In this document: positions 11,269 through 23,361 of the stretch, piece after piece | How positions within the stretch are numbered: the stretch's first letter is position 1 | Layout: each line of letters starts with the position of its first letter | Source: Bacillus coahuilensis m4-4 | GTDB lineage: Bacteria > Bacillota > Bacilli > Bacillales > Bacillaceae_K | Assembly: GCF_000171615.1 (NCBI RefSeq) | Contig: NZ_ABFU01000032.1 | Location: forward strand, 1 to 57,362 | Reading direction: 5' to 3' | DNA length: 57,362 nt | The notes under the pieces: model-generated | Database searches by the model: none | The model's input: only the letters and a program-made list of their open reading frames with translations | What the model was told of the DNA's origin: nothing | Translations under genes and position numbers: made by a program

Positions 11269-11850
11269 ATGAAGCACGTAGCAGTTTTTTGCGGTTCTCG
11301 CTCTGGCTTAAATCCTGCCTATAAGGAAGCGGCTATTGAGTTAGGTAAAGAGTTAGCAAGAAGAAAGATTTCTCTAGTATACGGGGGTGCATCCGTTGGA
11401 TTAATGGGAGAAGTAGCAAATTCTGTTTTAACGAATGGGGGTAAGGTTATTGGGGTGATTCCCCATCTATTAAATGATAGAGAAATAGCACATCCTGCGC
11501 TAACTGAGTTAATAGTTGTAGATTCCATGCATGAGCGTAAAGCAAAGATGGTTGAGTTAGCAGATGGGTTCATTGCTCTTCCTGGAGGACCTGGAACACT
11601 TGAAGAGTTTGTTGAAGTTTTTACATGGTCACAATTAGGAATTCATCATTGTCCATTTGGATTATTAAATGTTGAACAATATTATGACCCGCTAATTCAA
11701 TTATTTAATCAGATGGTAGATACAGGCTTCTTAGATGCCCAAATGAGAGAGTTTGTTAAAGTAGATCAATCACCATATCCTCTATTAGAGCAATTGCTGT
11801 CTTCTTCAACACCAAGCACAGAAAAAGTGTTAGATCTTGATCAAACGTAG
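11269..11850 (+). CDS. LOG family protein (nucleotide phosphoribohydrolase-like)
   Basis: A 193-residue Rossmann-fold protein of the LOG / 'lysine decarboxylase' family, which hydrolyses nucleoside 5'-monophosphates to ribose phosphate and base, including cytokinin nucleotides in plants and some bacteria. The signature is ALPGGPGTLEEFVEVFTWSQLG, equivalent to PGGxGTxxE, with an N-terminal FCGSRSG. Length matches B. subtilis YvdD. Intact. It follows the DUF6509-like gene closely. Physiological substrate in this organism is unknown. Confidence 0.9.
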   Translation: MKHVAVFCGSRSGLNPAYKEAAIELGKELARRKISLVYGGASVGLMGEVANSVLTNGGKVIGVIPHLLNDREIAHPALTELIVVDSMHERKAKMVELADGFIALPGGPGTLEEFVEVFTWSQLGIHHCPFGLLNVEQYYDPLIQLFNQMVDTGFLDAQMREFVKVDQSPYPLLEQLLSSSTPSTEKVLDLDQT

Positions 11851-11923
11851 GAAGTTGAACACACGAGTATTTACTGTCATAATGAGCTTGTGTGTAAAGA
11901 AGATTTACAAGGAGGACGTAAAA

Positions 11924-12205
11924 ATGGAAGAAATCCAAATTGGCGAAGTGTTTACAATTAGTGACGATGAAGGTCAAGAACAAGAAGTAGAAGTAATGGG
12001 ATTATTAGAACTAAATGGAGAACATTACGCAGCTGTAAGTTTTGTTGAAGATCTTGAAGAAGATACAGAAGAAGACATTGACATGTTTATTCTAAAGTTA
12101 GATGAAGAAGGAGATCTCTCAATGATTGAGACAGACGAAGAGTTTGATCAAGTTTCTCAAGCATTTGATGAATACTTTAAGGAAGAGCAGAAAGTTCAAG
12201 AGTAG
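11924..12205 (+). CDS. DUF1292 family acidic protein (YrzB-like)
   Basis: A 93-residue very acidic protein (many Glu/Asp), matching the DUF1292 family that is universal in Bacilli and of unknown function. Typical features are the N-terminal FTISDDEGQEQEVEVM and the closing DEEFDQVSQAFDEYF. The ATG at 11924 has a perfect AAGGAGGA RBS; the longer frame from 11837 is not needed. It lies about 70 bases after the LOG-family gene and ends at a terminator. Confidence 0.85.
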   Translation: MEEIQIGEVFTISDDEGQEQEVEVMGLLELNGEHYAAVSFVEDLEEDTEEDIDMFILKLDEEGDLSMIETDEEFDQVSQAFDEYFKEEQKVQE

Positions 12206-12208
12206 CTG

Positions 12209-12239
12209 AAAAAAAGTCGTCAAAAAGACGGCTTTTTTT
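12209..12239 (+). terminator. terminator after DUF1292 gene
   Basis: AAAAAGTCGTC, five As, GACGGCTTTTTTT. It ends the 10972-12205 gene group. Confidence 0.8.
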
Positions 12240-12469
12240 CTCGGCTTTTTTAAGAGTATGGTTGATTTCTGTTAACTCCTAGCTACTATTTTATGTAAAA
12301 TGATAAAGATTCCCTCTTAACTGGTAGTCTTTTTCCTAAATCTAGGAGCCCTGTTTAACAGCGTCTATTTATTATTGAAAAATTATTTTATAATTATTTT
12401 GAATATTCTACATTTATTGTATATACTTTTAAAAAAGAAAGTAAACAAGCAAAAGAGGGGGAAAACGAT

Positions 12470-13919
12470 TGGAAAGTTTATAGGAAATATAAACGACGTG
12501 CTATGGAGCACACCAGTGATTTACATTATTTTAGCAATAGGTCTTTTATTTACCGTATTAACACGCTTTTTACAGGTACGATTGTTTAAGGATATGTTCA
12601 CGTTAACATTTCAAGGAAAAAGTTCCAGTGCAGGAGTTTCTTCATTTCAGGCATTAGCCGTTTCGCTTTCTGGACGTGTTGGGACAGGGAATATTGCGGG
12701 TACGGCAACGGCGATCGCATTTGGAGGTCCTGGAGCTGTATTCTGGATGTGGACGATTGCTTTTATAGGGGCATCCAGTGCCTTTATTGAATCGACATTG
12801 GCACAAATCTACAAAGTGAAACAAGATGGGCAATATCGAGGGGGGCCAGCCTACTACATAGAGAAAGGTATAGGTTGGAAGTGGTTTGCTGTTCTATTCG
12901 CCATTGCAGCAGTTGTGGCCATGAGCTTATTAATGCCTGGTATCCAGTCAAACTCCATTGCAATAGGTCTTGAGAATGCCTTTAATTTAAGCACGACAGT
13001 TACTGGTATTATCTTAGTTGCACTAATTGGTATCATCATTTTTGGTGGTATTAAGCGTATTGCAACGGTTGCTTCATATGTCGTTCCGTTTATGGCATTA
13101 GGTTATATCCTAGTTTCACTATTGATTATTGCTTTTAATATTACAGAGTTACCAGCAGTTTTTGGTCTAATTATTCGAAGTGCATTTGCATTTGATTCTG
13201 CTTTTGGTGGTATTGTTGGGGCTGCGATTGCTTGGGGTGTAAAACGAGGGATATACTCTAACGAAGCAGGACAAGGGACTGGACCTCATGCCGCTGCGGC
13301 AGCGGAAGTATCCCACCCGGCTAAACAAGGGTTAGTTCAAGCCTTTTCTGTGTATATTGATACTCTTCTTGTATGTTCAGCTACTGCCTTTATGATTTTA
13401 TTTACAGGCATGTACAATGTTGAGGTTCCTGAGGGGAACATGATGGTTGAAAATTTATCAGGGGTTGAAGCTGGTCCTGGTTATACACAAGCAGCTGTCG
13501 AAAGTGTTTTCCCTGGATTCGGGGCTAGTTTTGTAGCTGTTTCATTGTTCTTCTTTGCCTTTACGACAATTATGGCGTACTACTATATTGCTGAAACAAA
13601 CATTGCTTACTTGGTACGTAAAGGAAATAAATGGGCTATGTTTGGTTTAAAATTGGTATTGCTCGCAGCTACGTTTTACGGAGCAACTAATGAAGCAAAA
13701 CTAGCCTGGGCATTAGGGGATGTTGGTTTAGGTGTGATGGTTTGGTTAAACTTGGTGGCAATCTTACTATTAGCTAAACCAGCTCTAACGGCTCTAAAAG
13801 ATTATGAGCGACAGAAAAAAGAAGGTAAAGATCCAGTATTTGATCCCGTTTCATTAGGCATTAAAAATGCAGACTATTGGGAAAGTGAATATAAAGATCA
13901 AAAAGAAAATGTTTCATAA
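12470..13919 (+). CDS. alanine/glycine:cation symporter (AGCS family)
   Basis: A ~483-residue sodium:alanine (or glycine) symporter with about ten membrane spans. The AGCS signature region GRVGTGNIAGTATAIAFGGP is present, as are GGPAYYIEKG and IYSNEAGQGTGPHAAAAAE. I place the start at TTG 12470, eight bases after a G-rich RBS. One T is missing at 12477-12479; with it the protein begins MESFIGNINDVLWSTP, the usual AGCS start. The longer upstream frame would add an unlikely leader. Intact otherwise, monocistronic, with a terminator. Confidence 0.92.
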
Positions 13920-13926
13920 CCTTTTG

Positions 13927-13951
13927 AGTCCAACTTCGGTTGGGCTTTTTT
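13927..13951 (+). terminator. terminator of AGCS symporter gene
   Basis: AGTCCAAC-TTCG-GTTGGGCT followed by Ts, a stable tetraloop hairpin. Confidence 0.9.
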
Positions 13952-14033
13952 GTTATGTTGTGGTGGTTATTCATACTCTGTTAGGAAAAACTAGAAAGGA
14001 AACTAGACAATAACAAATAGGAGTACGATATTT

Positions 14034-15226
14034 ATGGATTTATACACTGGTGAGAGCTATTGGTCATCTACAGTTAAGCAGAAACCTAACTACCCACTAT
14101 TATCGGAAGATATAGAATGTGATATTTGTATCATTGGAGGTGGGGTAACAGGTGCTCAATGTGCGTATCTTTTAAAAGATAGTGGATTATCTGTTGTTTT
14201 AATTGATAAGAGGAAAATTGGAGCTGGAAGTACTAGCGTAAACACAGCTCTCCTTCAGTACTTAGGGGATAAAATGCTTCATGAATTGGTCAACTCATTT
14301 GGTGAAGATTTGGCCATTCAACATACGAAGCTTTGTAGGGATGCTATTTCAACTATTCGTACGATATGTCAATCCTTAACCACCAATGTGGAACATTGTA
14401 CGAGAAATAGCATTTACTATGCCTCTGAAAAGAAGGATGAAGATTTGTTACGAGCTGATTTTCATTTTCTTAGTAAACATGATTTTAATGTTCAATTAGT
14501 TGAAGATCAGAATCAACTTAATTTATATAGCCTTCCTACTCATATGGCTTTATATTGTTATGACGATGGAGAGATAAATCCATTAAAATATACACTTGCC
14601 CTGATAGAAAAATGCGTAGAAAGTGGAGTTAAAGTATTTGAGCAGACGGAACTGAATGGGAAAGAATGCTCTAATGAGAGAACTATTTTACATACAAAAA
14701 CAAAACACTCTATAAAAGACGAAAAAAGTAATTGTGGCCGGCGGATATGAAGGAGTGGAAATGAGAAATGAAAAAAACGCCACTATTTCTACTACTTATA
14801 CGTTAACGACTAAACCAATAGAAAACCTTAACACCTGGGATCAAAGAGAATTAATTTGGGAAACGGCAAGGCCTTATATCTACATGAGAACCACTAATGA
14901 TAACAGAATCATTATCGGTGGACTTGATGAAGAAACATCCAATCCTCTAGAGAGAGATAGTAAAATGAAACATAAAATGGAATTACTTAGAGAAGAAATT
15001 AATAAACGATTTCCATCAATTAAAACAGAGCCTGATTTTGAAGTTGCAGCTTTTTTATGGTGGATCTCATGACGGACTCCCTATGATAAAGGAGAATAAA
15101 AATTGGTACTACTTATATGCGTATGGTGATAATGGAATTGTATATAGCATGGTATTTGCAAAAATAGTAAAAGAACTCATCACTAATGGGTATCATGAAG
15201 CGTATGATCTCTATTGTAACAGATAG
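14034..15226 (+). CDS. FAD-dependent amino-acid/amine oxidoreductase (DAO family)
   Basis: A ~397-residue flavoenzyme of the glycine oxidase / D-amino acid oxidase superfamily. The FAD-binding Rossmann motif CIIGGGVTGAQCAYLL is near residue 33; VIVAGGYEG and a C-terminal DGLP...YGDNGIVYS close the FAD site. Such enzymes oxidise amines or amino acids to imines; substrate not assignable. Two shifts split it: the A6 at 14722-14727 and the T6 at 15051-15056 (repair gives AAFYGGSHDG). The ATG at 14034 has a weak RBS. It follows an alanine symporter but has its own transcription unit. Confidence 0.85.
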
Positions 15227-15306
15227 AAATTCTTGTCAACAATTGAAACCATTGTCTATTTATACCGTATATTAGGATAGAAATTGAGACAAAGGGAGAG
15301 AGACTA

Positions 15307-15885
15307 ATGGCCATTCAATTAAGCAAGGGACAAAGAATTGATTTAACAAAGCATGATCCTGGATTAAAACATATTTTGATTGGATTAGGATGGGATGTAA
15401 AACAATTTGACGGCGCTATTGATTTTGATCTTGATGCTTCCGCATTTTTATTGGATTCTCAAGGAAAGTGCAGAAATGATTTAGATTTTATCTTCTACAA
15501 TAACCTTCAAAGTCCAGACGGTTCCGTGACTCATACAGGTGATAATCGAACCGGGGCGGGAGACGGAGATGATGAACAAGTAAAGATAGACTTAAGTAAA
15601 GTGCCTCAAGATGTAGATAAAGTTGCCTTTACGGTCACCATACATGATGCAGCACAACGAAGACAAAATTTTGGTCAAGTTTCTAACGCTTTTGTTCGTT
15701 TGGAAAACGCTGAGACCGGAAATGAAATTGTTCGGTATGACTTAGGAGAAGATTTTAGCATTGAAACTGCTGTAGTCTTTTGTGAAATTTACCGCCACCG
15801 TGGAGATTGGAAATTTAATGCTGTGGGTGCAGGATATCAAGGTGGATTGCATGCACTTGTCCAATCCTATGGGTTAGAAGTATAA
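15307..15885 (+). CDS. TerD family protein
   Basis: A 192-residue TerD-domain protein of the tellurium/general stress family (B. subtilis YceC, YceD and YceE). Calcium-coordinating acidic clusters are visible (DFDLDASAF, FYNN, GDNRTGAGDGDDE), along with the closing EIYRHRGDWKFNAVGAGYQGGL. The role is poorly known; family members respond to envelope and oxidative stress. Here it stands alone, without the usual TerC, YceF or toxic-anion resistance neighbours. Intact, with a GGGAGAG RBS and a terminator. Confidence 0.92.
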   Translation: MAIQLSKGQRIDLTKHDPGLKHILIGLGWDVKQFDGAIDFDLDASAFLLDSQGKCRNDLDFIFYNNLQSPDGSVTHTGDNRTGAGDGDDEQVKIDLSKVPQDVDKVAFTVTIHDAAQRRQNFGQVSNAFVRLENAETGNEIVRYDLGEDFSIETAVVFCEIYRHRGDWKFNAVGAGYQGGLHALVQSYGLEV

Positions 15886-15919
15886 AAAAACCAAGAAAGC
15901 AGATGCTTTCTGGTTTTTC
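15884..15919 (+). terminator. terminator of TerD gene
   Basis: AAACCAAGAAAGC-AGAT-GCTTTCTGGTTTTT, directly after the stop. Confidence 0.85.
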
Positions 15920-16074
15920 TCTACCACATAATGATTAAGTTGTACATACCAATCCTGTGACATTACTGTCATCTTTTAAAGCGGCTGTGTAATAGTTTTA
16001 ATACTACATCTACCGAATGAACTATACACCATATGGTAGAACTATGAAAATAAGAACATTTCTGATAAAGGTAT

Positions 16075-16087
16075 TGAAACGCTTTCA
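16075..16087 (+). promoter_or_regulatory. cre-like box upstream of GH31 gene
   Basis: TGAAACGCTTTCA equals the CcpA-binding consensus TGAAAnCGnTTwCA apart from one missing base in the A-run, a typical error site in this window. It suggests carbon catabolite control of the glucan locus. Confidence 0.6.
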
Positions 16088-16170
16088 GCTGATTATCATC
16101 CGCTTACATATCTAGTAATCAGCGACATTTAGGTAATATATCAGTATAGTTATTTCCTGCCAAATGGCTT

Positions 16171-16200
16171 TTGACAATAAATTATGCCCTCTATTATAGT
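16171..16200 (+). promoter_or_regulatory. sigma-A promoter of GH31 gene
   Basis: TTGACA at 16171, an 18-base spacer, and TATAGT at 16195, about 50 bases before the start codon. Confidence 0.55.
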
Positions 16201-16250
16201 TGCCTTGTGATTCACATTTGGTGTTCACAATAAATAGAAAGAGGTGCACT

Positions 16251-18791
16251 ATGAAAAAAATAAACTCCGTGTATTAGCAAGTTTATCTCTTGCTGCCACT
16301 GTAGGATTGACAGGAGTTAGTACTGCAACGGTGTCCGCAAACGTAACTCAACTGGAAGCTGATACACCATTGAAAAAAGAAAATTTACAAAAACTTAGTG
16401 TAAAAAGTGTACAAAAGCTTGATAATGGAGTGAAATTGGATCTTGGTTCCAATGAAGCCTATATTCGTTTATTTGACAAAGACTTAGCAAAGGTATCTGT
16501 TGTAAAAAAAGGGGAGTCAGAATACGAGTCTCGTGGAATTGAAAAAACGAGGATGAATGGTCTACTCCTAAAATAAAATTTAAGGATTCAGATGGTACAT
16601 ACACGTTAAAAATAGAAGAAATTTCAGTTGAAATTAAAAAAGAGCCGTTCGGTGTAAAGTTTCTAGATAAAGAAGGTAATGTCATAAATGAGGACTATAT
16701 CAAGGATGATAAAACATCTGGGTATGAGGATGGAAAGCCGTATGTTTTCAAAAAGACAGATGAAGATGAAAACTTCTATGGTTTTGGAGAACAGTCTAGA
16801 TTAGATGTAAATAAGCATGGAGATAGTATAGGATTGTGGAATACAGATGCTTATGCCTATAACAAAGATACTAAATACCTTTATACCTCGATTCCATTCT
16901 TTATAGGACTTAAAAACGAAAAGGCTTATGGAATCTTCTTTGATAACACTCATCGTTCTTATTATGAAATGGCAAGTGAATCAGATGATTATTACTATTT
17001 CTATGCTAATGGTGGACAACTAACCTATTATTTTGCCTATGGTCCTGAAGTTGGCGACGTTATCGACCGATATACAGAGTTGACAGGGAAAATGGATGTG
17101 CCAGCAGAATGGACGCTTGGACTACATCAAAGTAAATGGGGGTACACAGCAGAAGAAATAGTAGATGTTGCAAAGACTTATAGAGAGAAAGAGATCCCAC
17201 TAGATACCATGCATTTTGATATCGATTATATGGATGAGTACCGAGTGTTTACTTGGGATGAAAAATATAAAGAAGCGCTTAAGGAATTAAAGTCAATGCC
17301 AGGTTTCCATGCTATAGCCATAAACGACCCAGCTGTTAAGCAAGACGAAAATTACTCAATCTATAATGAAGGAACACAAAACGATTATTGGGGTAAAAAT
17401 CCAGACGGAACGCCGTTTATTGGACCAGTTTGGCCTGGAGACTCTGCTTTCCCAGACTTTTCTAAAGAAGAAGTAAGAGACTGGTGGGCAAAAAATCATC
17501 ATGTATTATTAGATAAAGGCATTGATGGAATATGGAATGATATGAACGAACCAGCTGTATTTATCGATGGTGGGAAGTAAAATCATACGATGCCCCTTGA
17601 TACGTACTTCGGTACAGAAGACAATAAAATCATGCACACAGAGTATCACAATTTGTATGGACATGATGAAGCGGAAGCTACGTATGATGGATTAAAAATG
17701 GATGATGAAAATAGCCGTCCATTCGTCTTAACCCGCGATATGTACGCAGGGACACAGCGCTATGCAGCTCTTTTGACAGGAGACAATGTAAGTAATTGGG
17801 AACACTTAGCCATGAGTCTTCCTATGAATATGAATGTGGGAATGTCGGGTGTAGCATTTGTAGGGAATGATATTGGTGGATTTGCCGAAAGACCTAATGC
17901 AGAATTGTTTGCACGTTGGATTGAGGTTGGTGCATTCTTACCATTCTCACGTATCCACTATGATAGTGATGCGAAAGCAGAAGTAAAACAAGGTCAAGAG
18001 CCTTGGGCATTTGGTGAAGAGGTAGAAGAAATTAGTAAAAAGTATATCGAAATGAGATATCAGCTTTTACCATATCTTTATAACGAATTTAAAGAAGCTG
18101 CAGATACAGGTAAGCCTGTTCAGCAACCTCTTGTGTATCAATTCCAAGAAGATGAAAAACACATAATATTAGTGATCAATATATGTTCGGTGCCTCGATG
18201 ATGTTAGCGCCAGTAGTGGAAGAAGGACAAACCCAACGTGACGTCTATCTCCCTGAAGGCACAACATGGACAGATTACTGGACTGGAGAAAAATTTGAAG
18301 GTGGACAAACGATGACAGTGGATGCACCACTTGATCATCTGCCTATTTTTGTAAAAGGTGATTCTATTATTCCAACACGTGACGTACAACAGTATACAGG
18401 TGAACAGCCACTTGAAACTCTTATATTAGATACGTATGTTGATGATAAAGTAGATTATACGTTCTATGAAGACGATGCTTCTACAGAGGAATACAAAGAC
18501 GGTGAATACAATGAAACAAACTTTACCGTTAAACGTAAAAAGAACGCCATAGTATTCAATATCGATAAAAAGAATGAAGGCTTTAAGGATTCTAAGCTGA
18601 ACCAAGTAACGTTAAAAGTTCACAATGCTGAAGAGCCAAAGAAAGTAAAAGCTGCAAGTACTAAATTCAAACAAGTAGATTCAATTGAACATGTGAACGA
18701 CTCTACTAACACATATTTCTATGACAAAGAATCAAAAACTTTATATGTAGGCGTATCAATAGACGAGACGAAAAAAGTAAGAATGAAATAA
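16251..18791 (+). CDS. secreted GH31 alpha-glucosidase / alpha-glucosyltransferase
   Basis: About 845 residues with a signal peptide (MKKNKLRVLASLSLAATVGLTG). The GH31 domain shows the nucleophile motif GIWNDMNEPAVF (Asp) and the acid/base Asp in LLTGDNVSNW, then a C-terminal beta domain. GH31 members hydrolyse or transglycosylate alpha-glucans. Breaks: A7 at 16253-16259 (start), A6 at 16542-16547, A5 at 18155-18159, and an in-frame TAA at 17578 just after the nucleophile region, which needs two compensating indels or is a real nonsense mutation. The start is ATG 16251 because AGAGGTG is its RBS. The next gene encodes GH66, pointing to alpha-1,6-glucan chemistry. Confidence 0.88.
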
Positions 18792-18796
18792 TGTGA

Positions 18797-18830
18797 AAAC
18801 AAGGACTATCTTATGGGTAGTCCTTGTTTT
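18797..18830 (+). terminator. attenuating terminator between GH31 and GH66 genes
   Basis: AAAACAAGGACTATC-TTAT-GGGTAGTCCTTGTTTT. Downstream gene expression would need read-through or its own promoter. Confidence 0.85.
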
Positions 18831-18857
18831 ATAACTTGCTAGTTAAAGGAGAACAAC

Positions 18858-20617
18858 ATGAAAGGGCGAATACTGGTAACACTTTCTCTAGTCTTATCAA
18901 TAGTAGGCGTATTCTTTTATTTTCAAAGAGATCACACAGAGACGTTAAAACAAAACAACCAAACCATCATACAAGAAATAGTCACCGACCAAGCAGCCTA
19001 TTCCCCAGGGGAAAGAGTGAATCTTTCTGTTACACTAGACCCATCTATAACTAATGGGGCACTATTCATAACCTATTATCATTTAGATGAGATATTACTA
19101 GAAAAAGAGATTCCCATAACTGATAGCAACATACAATGGAATTGGGTACCTCCCCAAGAGGATTACAAAGGCTATCTTGTAAAGGTTTCATATGAATCAA
19201 CGAACCTTATGGACACTAAAACAATTGCCGTTGATGTTTCTAGCGACTGGAGTAAATTTCCTAGGTACGGCTTTTTATCCAAATTTGATTCTATACCATT
19301 TGATGAAATGCAAGAAACGATGGATAAATTAAATCGATTTCACCTAAATGGATTGCAATTTTACGATTGGCACTATAAACATCATGAGCCCATTCCCATG
19401 GACGGTCGAAAAGAATGGCAAGACATAGCCAATCGCCAAATTTCTTTGGATACGGTAAAACAATATATAGCGCTAGCTCATGAAAAAAACATGAAAACGA
19501 TGTCTTATAACCTATTGTACGGAGCCTTTAAAGAAGCAGAACAGAAATAGAAGGAGTAGAAAGTCATTGGAGATTATTTAAAGATTCTCAACACGATCAA
19601 CATGATGTACACCCTCTACCAAGTGATTGGAAAAGCGATGTGTATTTAGTTAACCCTCATGATGAATCATGGCAAAATTATATGATGAATCGACAGAAGG
19701 AACTATACGAATCATTACCCTTTGATGGATGGCATATTGACCAATTAGGGGATAGAGGAACGGTATATAATTATAACGGGGAACTCGTTGATATAGCGTC
19801 TTCCTTTGAACGGTTCCTTTCGAAAATTAAAAACGCTACTCCTGAAAAAGGAATCGTAATGAATAGTGTCAATCAGTATGGACAATCCCAAATCACTAAT
19901 GCACCTGTTGACTTCTTATATACTGAAGTATGGGATGAATATAAAACATATCTAGATTTAAACGAAATCATTCAAGAGAACATGGAATATTCGAATGGCT
20001 CCCTGTCTACCGTACTAGCGGCATATATGAACTATGAACATTCAAATGAAACGGGAAACTTTAATACTAGCGGAATCCTTCTGACTAATAGTGTTATATT
20101 TGCATCAGGTGGGGCTCACTTAGAGCTAGGTGAACATATGTTAAGTAAAGAATATTTTCCTCACAATAAATTAGATACAACTAAAGAACTTAACAAACAA
20201 CTGATAGCCTACTATGATTTTTTAGTGGCGTACGAGAATTTATTACGTGACGATGTGGAAGAAGAAGATATGGTCTTATCTTCTCCTGATTGGGCTTCCT
20301 TTTCATCTTCACCTGAATTAGGGAAGATATGGTCTTTTGCTAAAAAGAAAGAAACGAAAAAAATCATTCATTTGATAAATTTTTATGATGCCACTTCACT
20401 TGAGTGGAGAGATACAGAAGCTCAACAACCCGAGCCTCAAACGAGGGATTCATTTTAAATAAAGATTAGTGTTGACAAACCGATCAAAAAGGTATGGATG
20501 GCTTCTCCCGATAGAAATTTAGGAGAACCAGAAGTTCTCGAATTTCATCAAGAAGAAGGAAACGTAACTGTAAGGATTCCAAGTTTAAACTATTGGAATA
20601 TGATTGTCGTAGAATAA
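18858..20617 (+). CDS. GH66 family dextranase-like enzyme, exported
   Basis: About 585 residues. The N-terminus (residues 5-23) is a hydrophobic signal or anchor. A beta-domain precedes the barrel, where PRYGFLSKF, the nucleophile region FDGWHIDQLGD and the acid/base LYTEVWDEY match GH66 endodextranases and cycloisomaltooligosaccharide glucanotransferases. The size fits a dextranase rather than the larger cyclising enzymes. Breaks: near 19538-19545 (repair gives EIEGVESHWR), and an in-frame TAA at 20456 before IKISVDKPIKKVW, again needing two compensating indels. It ends MIVVE at 20617. Paired with the GH31 enzyme. Confidence 0.85.
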
Positions 20618-20626
20618 GATACATAG

Positions 20627-20659
20627 AAAAAACTATGATGTTTTCATCATAGGTTTTTT
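20627..20659 (+). terminator. terminator of GH66 gene
   Basis: AAAAAACTATGATG-TTTT-CATCATAGGTTTTTT. Confidence 0.9.
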
Positions 20660-20978
20660 CTAATCTCCTTCATCATCATCGGAGCAAGATTGCTGCAGGT
20701 ATAGAATTTTTCATTTTGATTGACTACTTTTATTTTGCAAATTCAAAATGAGAACTACAGAAACTACTTTAAGTTGAAACTAATGATAAATTTTTAACAT
20801 AGTAGAGTACCATACCTCATTTCCGTTACAAGTAACAAAGGGAGTCCTTATATTAAAAAGTATAAGTAAGATGCTTTTGTTTGAGACACTCTCTATACCA
20901 ACTATCCTATATTGAGTTTCTCCTTTATCCATGTAATAATAAGGGAATAACGAGATGTCTTAAAGAAGGGTGATTTCC
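20660..20978. other. intergenic, no gene seen
   Basis: AT-rich spacer between the GH66 and DUF454 genes. No ORF with an RBS, no strong hairpin and no repeat recognised. Confidence 0.5.
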
Positions 20979-21388
20979 ATGAAACGAATAAAGAGCATCC
21001 TTTTTTTTCTAATAGGTATTGTATCACTAGGATTAGGAATCTTAGGTACGGTGCTCCCCGTATTACCTGGAGGACCATTTTATTTTATTTGCTGCATTTT
21101 TGTTTCACAAAAAGTTCAAAGCGAATCGATCGTTGGTTTAAAAGCACCGTATTCTATAAAAAGTACGTATTGGCTTTTTTAAATAAAACTGGATTAACCA
21201 AAAGGGAGAAAATAAGAATTAACCTCATAGCTGATTCTTTTATCATTTTTTCTCTGTTTATGGTAGATATACTGATCGTTCAAATTATGATCCTATCTTT
21301 AGGGCTATATAAGCATTATTATTTTATTAAAAAAATCAAAACCATTGACTCTTATGAAGATGAAGAATCAAGTAAACAAATTATGTAA
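20979..21388 (+). CDS. DUF454 inner membrane protein (YbaN-like)
   Basis: A ~136-residue membrane protein of the DUF454 family. It opens with MKRIKSILFFLIGIVSLGLG and the family block LPVLPGGPFYL, followed after repair by AAFCFTKSSKRIDRW, which is the conserved DUF454 core. A second hydrophobic pair (SFIIFSLFMVDILIVQIMIL) lies at the C-terminus. Function is unknown. One extra T near 21080-21090 splits the frame. I use the ATG at 20979, behind AAGGGTG. Monocistronic. Confidence 0.82.
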
Positions 21389-21392
21389 AGAT

Positions 21393-21427
21393 TAACCCGC
21401 TATCCTGTCTATCATAGTGGGTTTCTC
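21393..21427 (+). terminator. terminator of DUF454 gene
   Basis: AACCCGCTAT / ATAGTGGGTT stem with a short T-rich tail. Confidence 0.6.
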
Positions 21428-21476
21428 TAATCAGCTAGACAAAAAAATTTGTTCTTTTCACAAAGAAGCTGTGTAG

Positions 21477-21505
21477 TTGACAACGCTTTCAATATTTTGT
21501 AACAT
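21477..21505 (+). promoter_or_regulatory. glpK promoter overlapped by a cre box
   Basis: TTGACA (21477), a 17-base spacer, TAACAT (21500). The cre-like TGACAACGCTTTCA (21478-21491) overlaps the -35 and spacer, so CcpA binding would block RNA polymerase. Confidence 0.65.
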
Positions 21506-21536
21506 GGCAATAAGTTGATAATAGTGTAAGAGACTC

Positions 21537-21593
21537 AGAGACACACAGAAATAACTTTACTCTTGTAGAGTTATTTTCCGTGTGTCTCTTTTC
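21537..21593 (+). promoter_or_regulatory. GlpP-type antiterminator/terminator leader
   Basis: AGAGACACAC pairs with GTGTGTCTCT, extended by AATAACT/AGTTATT, and is followed by a T-run, about 85 bases before glpK. B. subtilis glpFK and glpD leaders carry the same kind of GAGACAC terminator, which GlpP with glycerol-3-phosphate overrides. Confidence 0.75.
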
Positions 21594-21657
21594 TACAATC
21601 ATTGCTGTATACTTAGTTTAATTAAAGAAGAAAGCAAGTACTTAGTAGTATGTATAG

Positions 21658-23165
<1,508 letters not shown>

Positions 23166-23193
23166 AAAGGGAAATTCCCTACTTAAATTATCT

Positions 23194-23240
23194 AAACAAA
23201 GAAGCGTCCAAAAATTAATTTGACGCTTCTTTGTTAATTT
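23194..23240 (+). terminator. terminator of glpK
   Basis: AACAAAGAAGCGTC and its complement GACGCTTCTTTGTT around a 13-base AT loop, then Ts. Confidence 0.85.
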
Positions 23241-23361
23241 TTCGTTAATTTATTGAATATTCTGCTGAAATAACGAAAAATTTCTAAGTTAAATGATGGC
23301 AATTAGCTTCTTCAAATTCTATAGTCAGAAAATTTTGTGATAAAAGACGCAATAAATGGTA

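Noticed and set aside
15307..15885. Tellurite resistance operon
   Set aside because: Only one TerD-domain gene, no TerC/TerE or associated genes nearby.
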